From positions 558,001-622,000 of the forward strand of contig NZ_JBCMUN010000006.1 of the NCBI RefSeq assembly GCF_050467285.1: a DNA stretch of 64,000 bases. Reading direction: 5' to 3'. Positions 61,617-64,000 of the stretch are shown piece after piece. The stretch comes from Paenibacillus_E oryzisoli_A (GTDB taxonomy: Bacteria; Bacillota; Bacilli; Paenibacillales; NBRC-103111). The notes below the pieces were generated by a model. The model did no database searches. It had not been told where the DNA came from and saw nothing but the letters and a program-made list of their open reading frames with translations. The first letter of the stretch is position 1; the number at the start of each line of letters is the position of its first letter. A program made the translations under genes and the position numbers.

Positions 61617-63296
61617 ATGCCAACGTTAAATCCGCAATTCGAGACGCGGTGTCTCTCCTCTTTGGTTAAAGTTTTCGCAGACGAAGAGCTTCAGGCAGCA
61701 GCGTTCCATACCGCATCTGCCCTGCAAGGGGAAATCTACACTTTTCAAATCGCTTATCGGGCTAAAGCTCGGAGTTCTTTCTCTTTGGCGATAACGTCGA
61801 CTTTGCAAGACGGCGTCAGCCTGCGCAGCGTGCAGCTTGTGCCGGCTGAATTTCCCAACTACCCGAACCATGACGGTGACGTGCTGCGCGATACGCCAGG
61901 CTTATACCCCGACTTGCTCGAACCTGTACCGGATTTCGGAACGCTTGCAGCGGTGCCGAATCAGTGGCGCTCGATTTGGGTCACCGTGGATTTGAGTAGC
62001 GGCGCACCGACAGGCTCGCACGACGTGACGATCACGTTCACGGGTACGGCAGGGGAAACGCTTGCCAGTGAAACGTTCACGCTCACCGTACTTGCAGCCG
62101 TACTGCCGGAACAAAAATTGCTCCATACGGAATGGTTTCATACGGACAGCTTGGCTGTCTATTACGGTACGGAGGTGTTCAGCGAGCGGTATTGGACGAT
62201 TGTGGAGTCTTATGTGCAAACGGCGGTCGCGTATGGCTGCAATATGCTGCTGACGCCGATTTTTACGCCGCCGCTTGATACGCAGGTTGGTGGAGAACGC
62301 CCTACAGTTCAATTGGTGGACGTCTGGAAGGATGGCGATTCGTATACATTTGGCTTTGAAAGACTGAAGCGCTGGGTCGAGATGGGTAACCGCAACGGCG
62401 TGAAAGTGTTCGAGCTCTCACATCTATTCACGCAATGGGGGGCGAAGCATGCGCCCAAAATTATGGCGTATGTGGATAGCAGTCTGCAGCGCATTTTCGG
62501 TTGGGAGACGGATGCGGCAGGCGAGGAATATTTGGGCTTTCTGGCGCAGTTTTTGCCTGAACTGGTGGGTTTCCTCAAGGAAAATGACTTGCTGCAGCGC
62601 ACGTATTATCATATTTCCGATGAACCAACGCACGAGCATTTGGTGCCCTACAGCAGCGCTAGTCGGTGGGTACGGCAATTCATGGGGGACATCCCTTCTC
62701 TGGATGCGCTTTCAGAAATTTCGTTTTACGAGCAGGGGCTAGTGCAAACGCCGGTTGTCGCGAGCAACCATATCGAGCCTTATCTGGAACGAGAAGTTCC
62801 GCAATTGTGGGCCTACTATTGCTGCTCCCAGTATCAAGCGGTTGCCAACCGTTTTCTGTGCATGGCTTCCGCACGGAACCGCATCCTTGGCTTGCAGCTG
62901 TATAAATATAACATTGCGGGCTTCCTCCATTGGGGCTACAATTTCTGGTTCTCACAATATGCCAAATTCCCTATCGATCCGTATCGGAATACGGATGCGC
63001 ATTATGCGTTCCCTGCCGGCGATCCGTTCGTCGTGTACCCGGGACAAGACGGGACGCCGCTCGTCTCCTTGCGGCTGGAAGTGTTCCGCGAAGCGCTGCA
63101 GGATTTGCGGGCCTTGGAGCTGCTCGGCTCTCTCATCGGGCGTGAGCAGACGATCGCGCTGATGGAGGAAGGCACCTCCGAGCCGATTACGTTTGCGGCT
63201 TATCCGAGGGACGAGGCTTGGCTGCTCGCCTGCCGGGAACGCATCAATGCTGCGATTATGCAAGCGATGGCGAGTGGCGGAGCCTTGGAAGGCTAG
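61617..63296 (+). CDS. DUF4091 glycoside hydrolase-like protein
   Basis: 559 aa. N-terminal beta-sandwich (residues 15-160) and TIM-barrel-like region with the DUF4091 features: VAYGCNMLLTPIFTPPLDTQ, YYHISDEPTHEHL, GLQLYKYNIAGFLHWGYNFW, FPAGDPFVVYPGQDGTPLVS. Related to the GH123-type fold; probably cytoplasmic (no signal peptide). The Asp-Glu pair in HISDEPT is the best catalytic candidate. Controlled perhaps by the divergent AraC. Confidence 0.88.
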   Translation: MPTLNPQFETRCLSSLVKVFADEELQAAAFHTASALQGEIYTFQIAYRAKARSSFSLAITSTLQDGVSLRSVQLVPAEFPNYPNHDGDVLRDTPGLYPDLLEPVPDFGTLAAVPNQWRSIWVTVDLSSGAPTGSHDVTITFTGTAGETLASETFTLTVLAAVLPEQKLLHTEWFHTDSLAVYYGTEVFSERYWTIVESYVQTAVAYGCNMLLTPIFTPPLDTQVGGERPTVQLVDVWKDGDSYTFGFERLKRWVEMGNRNGVKVFELSHLFTQWGAKHAPKIMAYVDSSLQRIFGWETDAAGEEYLGFLAQFLPELVGFLKENDLLQRTYYHISDEPTHEHLVPYSSASRWVRQFMGDIPSLDALSEISFYEQGLVQTPVVASNHIEPYLEREVPQLWAYYCCSQYQAVANRFLCMASARNRILGLQLYKYNIAGFLHWGYNFWFSQYAKFPIDPYRNTDAHYAFPAGDPFVVYPGQDGTPLVSLRLEVFREALQDLRALELLGSLIGREQTIALMEEGTSEPITFAAYPRDEAWLLACRERINAAIMQAMASGGALEG

Positions 63297-63340
63297 CTGT
63301 CGCAGCATCCGAGCGAACTCGCCGGGGCCAGAAGACATAA

Positions 63341-63384
63341 AACCCAAAGAGCTAAGCGAGCACACACGCTTGGTTCTTTGGGTT
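63341..63384. terminator. Hairpin terminator after the DUF4091 gene
   Basis: AACCCAAAGA (63341-63350) and TCTTTGGGTT (63375-63384), with inner AAGCG/CGCTT. Confidence 0.75.
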
Positions 63385-63417
63385 CTATTCAGGCTGAATC
63401 CACCATTTCAAGACTGA

Positions 63418-63602
63418 GCTGGAATTTCTCCAGCTTAATTCCGCTGGATGAGGGCAAGTGTGGTGCTGAACTGGAATTTATCCTGTATACTTGCCACTTT
63501 TTGTGGCTATCTCCGGAAACTCCTGAAATAAACTGGAGGTTTTCCAGTTGAGCAGTATGGACGACGGATTTGTGAAGAAATGAACGGGAGGTTTTCCAGT
63601 TC
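63418..63602. repeat. Array of CTGGA/TCCAG mini-hairpins
   Basis: The 382-bp gap 63297-63678 has no gene. AGCTGGA-N5-TCCAGCT (63418-63436), a weaker copy AACTGGAATTTATCCTGT (63469), AACTGGA-N5-TCCAGTT (63531-63549) and AACGGGA-N5-TCCAGTT (63583-63601) recur at 51-62-bp spacing, the same rhythm as the arrays at 24421 and 42634. Confidence 0.65.
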
Positions 63603-63678
63603 GTGGACGACCCAAGCTCTGTCGACAGCTCCCTAGAAGCAGTCCTGAGGTGCTCGCCAAGGATTTCCCTTCTTGGGA

Positions 63679-64000
63679 TCACAACTTCTTCATCACCTCA
63701 AAAATCCGCAGGTCATTGATCGTCTGTACGACCGTGGCTGCGTCGGGCATCTGAAACTTTTTCAGAATCGAGTTAATTTGTTTCTTAATCGTGTCATATT
63801 CCACGCAGCGCTCCTCGGCAATCTGCTTGCGCTTCTTGCCTTCGCACAGCAGACGAAGCACCTGCAATTCGCTGGGCGTCAGCTCCGAAATAATCTGAAT
63901 AATATTCAGCAGGCTGTTCTCCGCCCGCTTGACACGCGCAAACTCCTCGCGGATTTTCTCGGCGATCATTGGGCGGATCGGGGATGCGTTCGCATGGGCC
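63679..64000 (-). CDS. LuxR-type HTH regulator (3' part; 5' end outside window)
   Basis: The frame is open to the window edge, so an ATG at 63969 need not be the start. C-terminal LuxR HTH: LTPSELQVLRLLCEGKKRKQ, then DTIKKQINSILKKFQM. A helical region (EEFARVKRAENSLLNIIQII) precedes it. The N-terminal sensor, if any, is not visible. Confidence 0.8.
   Translation of the reverse strand, partial: AHANASPIRPMIAEKIREEFARVKRAENSLLNIIQIISELTPSELQVLRLLCEGKKRKQIAEERCVEYDTIKKQINSILKKFQMPDAATVVQTINDLRIFEVMKKL

Overview
The window looks like a chromosomal segment of an aerobic, endospore-forming Firmicute of the Paenibacillus type. The evidence is an alpha/beta-type SASP gene, the spore-coat transglutaminase Tgl, a gerA-type germinant receptor operon, CotB-like coat proteins, many membrane-linked AraC/YesM/YesN regulators, CUT1 sugar ABC operons without their own ATPase, and strong AGGAGG ribosome binding sites. 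No rRNA, tRNA, prophage, transposase or CRISPR array was seen.

Layout. 1-5441: the 3' part of a mannitol operon, mtlR (5' end outside the window)-mtlF-mtlD, continuing into ptsI and ptsH. 5645-10533: an AT-richer island of probable spore-surface genes: a 55-aa membrane peptide, a collagen-like protein, two proteins built from CotB-type repeats, an ArsB-family permease and a Lys/Glu/Gly repeat protein. 10656-15165: a formate dehydrogenase unit (DUF1641 subunit, FdhA-like, FdhD). 15282-24257: two Gfo/Idh/MocA oxidoreductases, an AraC regulator, a TRAP transporter (DctQ, DctM, DctP) and a YesM/YesN two-component pair. 24702-31512: a membrane AraC regulator, a sugar ABC importer and a beta-propeller glycosidase.

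31621-36745 (minus strand) is the most striking unit. A sigma-A promoter and a class-I c-di-GMP riboswitch with terminator precede a chemoreceptor gene, followed 24 bp later by a stand-alone adenylation-carrier-reductase (A-T-R) synthetase. 36898-42443: an MFS exporter, a ZTP riboswitch and folD, a CysJ-like reductase without flavodoxin domain, and an AAA+/TPR pair. 42888-49922: an SGNH hydrolase, a His-rich protein downstream of tgl, a SASP gene and a gerA-type operon whose C subunit lacks a lipobox. 49953-53346: an ABC exporter with a DesK/DesR-like two-component system. 54129-63296: a carbohydrate-catabolism block (two sugar isomerase/epimerase-like TIM barrels, SMP-30 lactonase, two Gfo/Idh/MocA enzymes, two AraC regulators, a DUF4091 protein). 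63679-64000: the 3' part of a LuxR-type regulator gene.

Several long intergenic regions (24421-24600, 42634-42828, 63418-63602) hold arrays of about four short hairpin or inverted-type units spaced 50-65 bp apart. 55936-56250 holds an 87-bp near-perfect direct repeat and further short repeats. Many genes are closed by bidirectional hairpin terminators. All assignments come from reading sequence motifs by eye; no database search was run.
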